The notes beneath the pieces were generated by a model. That model saw only the letters and a list, made by a program, of their open reading frames with translations, was not told where the DNA came from and made no database searches. DNA of 64,000 bases from Calditrichia bacterium. Lineage in GTDB: Bacteria; Calditrichota; Calditrichia; Calditrichales; J004. The DNA lies in the NCBI GenBank assembly GCA_020635035.1, contig JACKAO010000004.1, positions 300,000 through 363,999 of the forward strand, written 5' to 3'. A program made the position numbers and the translations under genes. How positions within the stretch are numbered: the stretch's first letter is position 1; the number at the start of each line of letters is the position of its first letter. This document shows positions 63,759-64,000 of the stretch, in pieces.

Positions 63759-64000
63759 ATGAAAGCATTTACATACAGGGAATATGGTGCGGCAGATGTT
63801 CTGCGTATTGAAGAACTTCCTAAACCGCAACCATCTTACAATCAAATCCTGGTAAAGATAAGAGCAGCTTCCGTAAATACTCTAGACTGGCATTTTTTAA
63901 GGGGAAAGCCGTTTCTTGTAAGAATGCAATTTGGATTTATAAAACCAAAAGTTAATATCCTGGGATATGATTTTTCCGGCATTGTTGAAGCAGCAGGATC
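63759..64000 (+). CDS. Zinc-type/quinone-oxidoreductase-like medium-chain dehydrogenase (3' end outside window)
   Basis: The first 80 residues are visible: MKAFTYREYGAADVLRIEEL, ILVKIRAASVNTLDWHFLRG and ILGYDFSGIVEAAG. This is the GroES-like N-terminal domain of NAD(P)-dependent MDR proteins; the LDW instead of a Cys ligand points to the zinc-free quinone-oxidoreductase branch. It starts with an AAGGATCC region 7 bases before the ATG. The substrate cannot be predicted. Confidence 0.82.
   Translation, partial: MKAFTYREYGAADVLRIEELPKPQPSYNQILVKIRAASVNTLDWHFLRGKPFLVRMQFGFIKPKVNILGYDFSGIVEAAG

Noticed and set aside
1..64000. tRNA, rRNA, CRISPR arrays, insertion sequences, prophage
   Set aside because: None were seen; gaps are short and no repeated spacer pattern or transposase-like protein occurs. 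Small RNAs or tRNAs could still be missed without a folding tool.

Overview
The window looks like chromosomal DNA from a Gram-negative bacterium of the FCB group (Bacteroidota / Ignavibacteriota / Calditrichota-like lineages). Evidence: two secreted proteins end in type IX-style sorting domains with YPNPFN motifs (22678-24225, 32196-34535); outer-membrane genes (Wza-like, TolC-like) are present; two candidate promoters fit the Bacteroidota-type TTTG-N19-TAnnTTTG pattern; many genes lack a clear Shine-Dalgarno sequence. I cannot place it more precisely by eye. The first ~26 kb is visibly more A+T rich than the rest.

1-20.7 kb (+): a Wzx/Wzy-type exopolysaccharide locus. It runs from an export protein (partial) through a Wzc-like tyrosine kinase, a phosphoglycosyl transferase, a three-gene amino-sugar module (Gfo/Idh dehydrogenase, acetyltransferase, aminotransferase), a deacetylase, a GT4, then an unusual cassette (2-hydroxyacid dehydrogenase, PEP mutase, ATP-grasp ligase, FemAB-like transferase, HprK-like kinase, thymidylate-kinase-like protein), three GT2 enzymes, a flippase and a polymerase. 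PEP mutase makes the C-P bond, so the polymer or a linked small molecule may carry a phosphonate; no phosphonopyruvate decarboxylase is present.

20.7-32.1 kb: two beta-helix proteins (-), a T9SS-sorted propeller-like protein (+), an amidase and an SRPBCC protein (+), then a minus-strand operon of ECF sigma factor, anti-sigma factor and two secreted HEAT-repeat proteins.

32.2-44.5 kb: mostly housekeeping: CotH-type surface protein, STAS protein, histidine phosphatase, DUF983 protein, lipoprotein, OpuC-like ABC importer with a fused binding protein-permease, Spy-like protein, YjjG-like nucleotidase, isochorismatase-family hydrolase, argG and argH.

44.5-52.7 kb: a cyclic-nucleotide-gated K+ channel-like protein (-), then a TetR-controlled efflux operon (+): TolC, lipoprotein adaptor, two complementary degenerate/canonical ABC ATPases and two ABC-2 permeases. 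A perfect 20-bp palindrome overlaps the predicted TetR promoter.

52.7-64 kb: YitT (-) and VanZ (+) proteins, then a compact four-gene minus-strand operon: response regulator with PP2C phosphatase, MpaB/Lcp-like (DUF2236) oxygenase, a seven-helix protein resembling fungal Pyr4/PaxB membrane terpene cyclases, and a 1802-residue pseudokinase-AAA-GAF-histidine kinase. A zinc-type dehydrogenase starts at the right edge. The terpene-cyclase-like/oxygenase pair under signalling control and the PEP mutase cassette are the best candidates for undescribed systems. No tRNA, rRNA, IS element or CRISPR array was seen.
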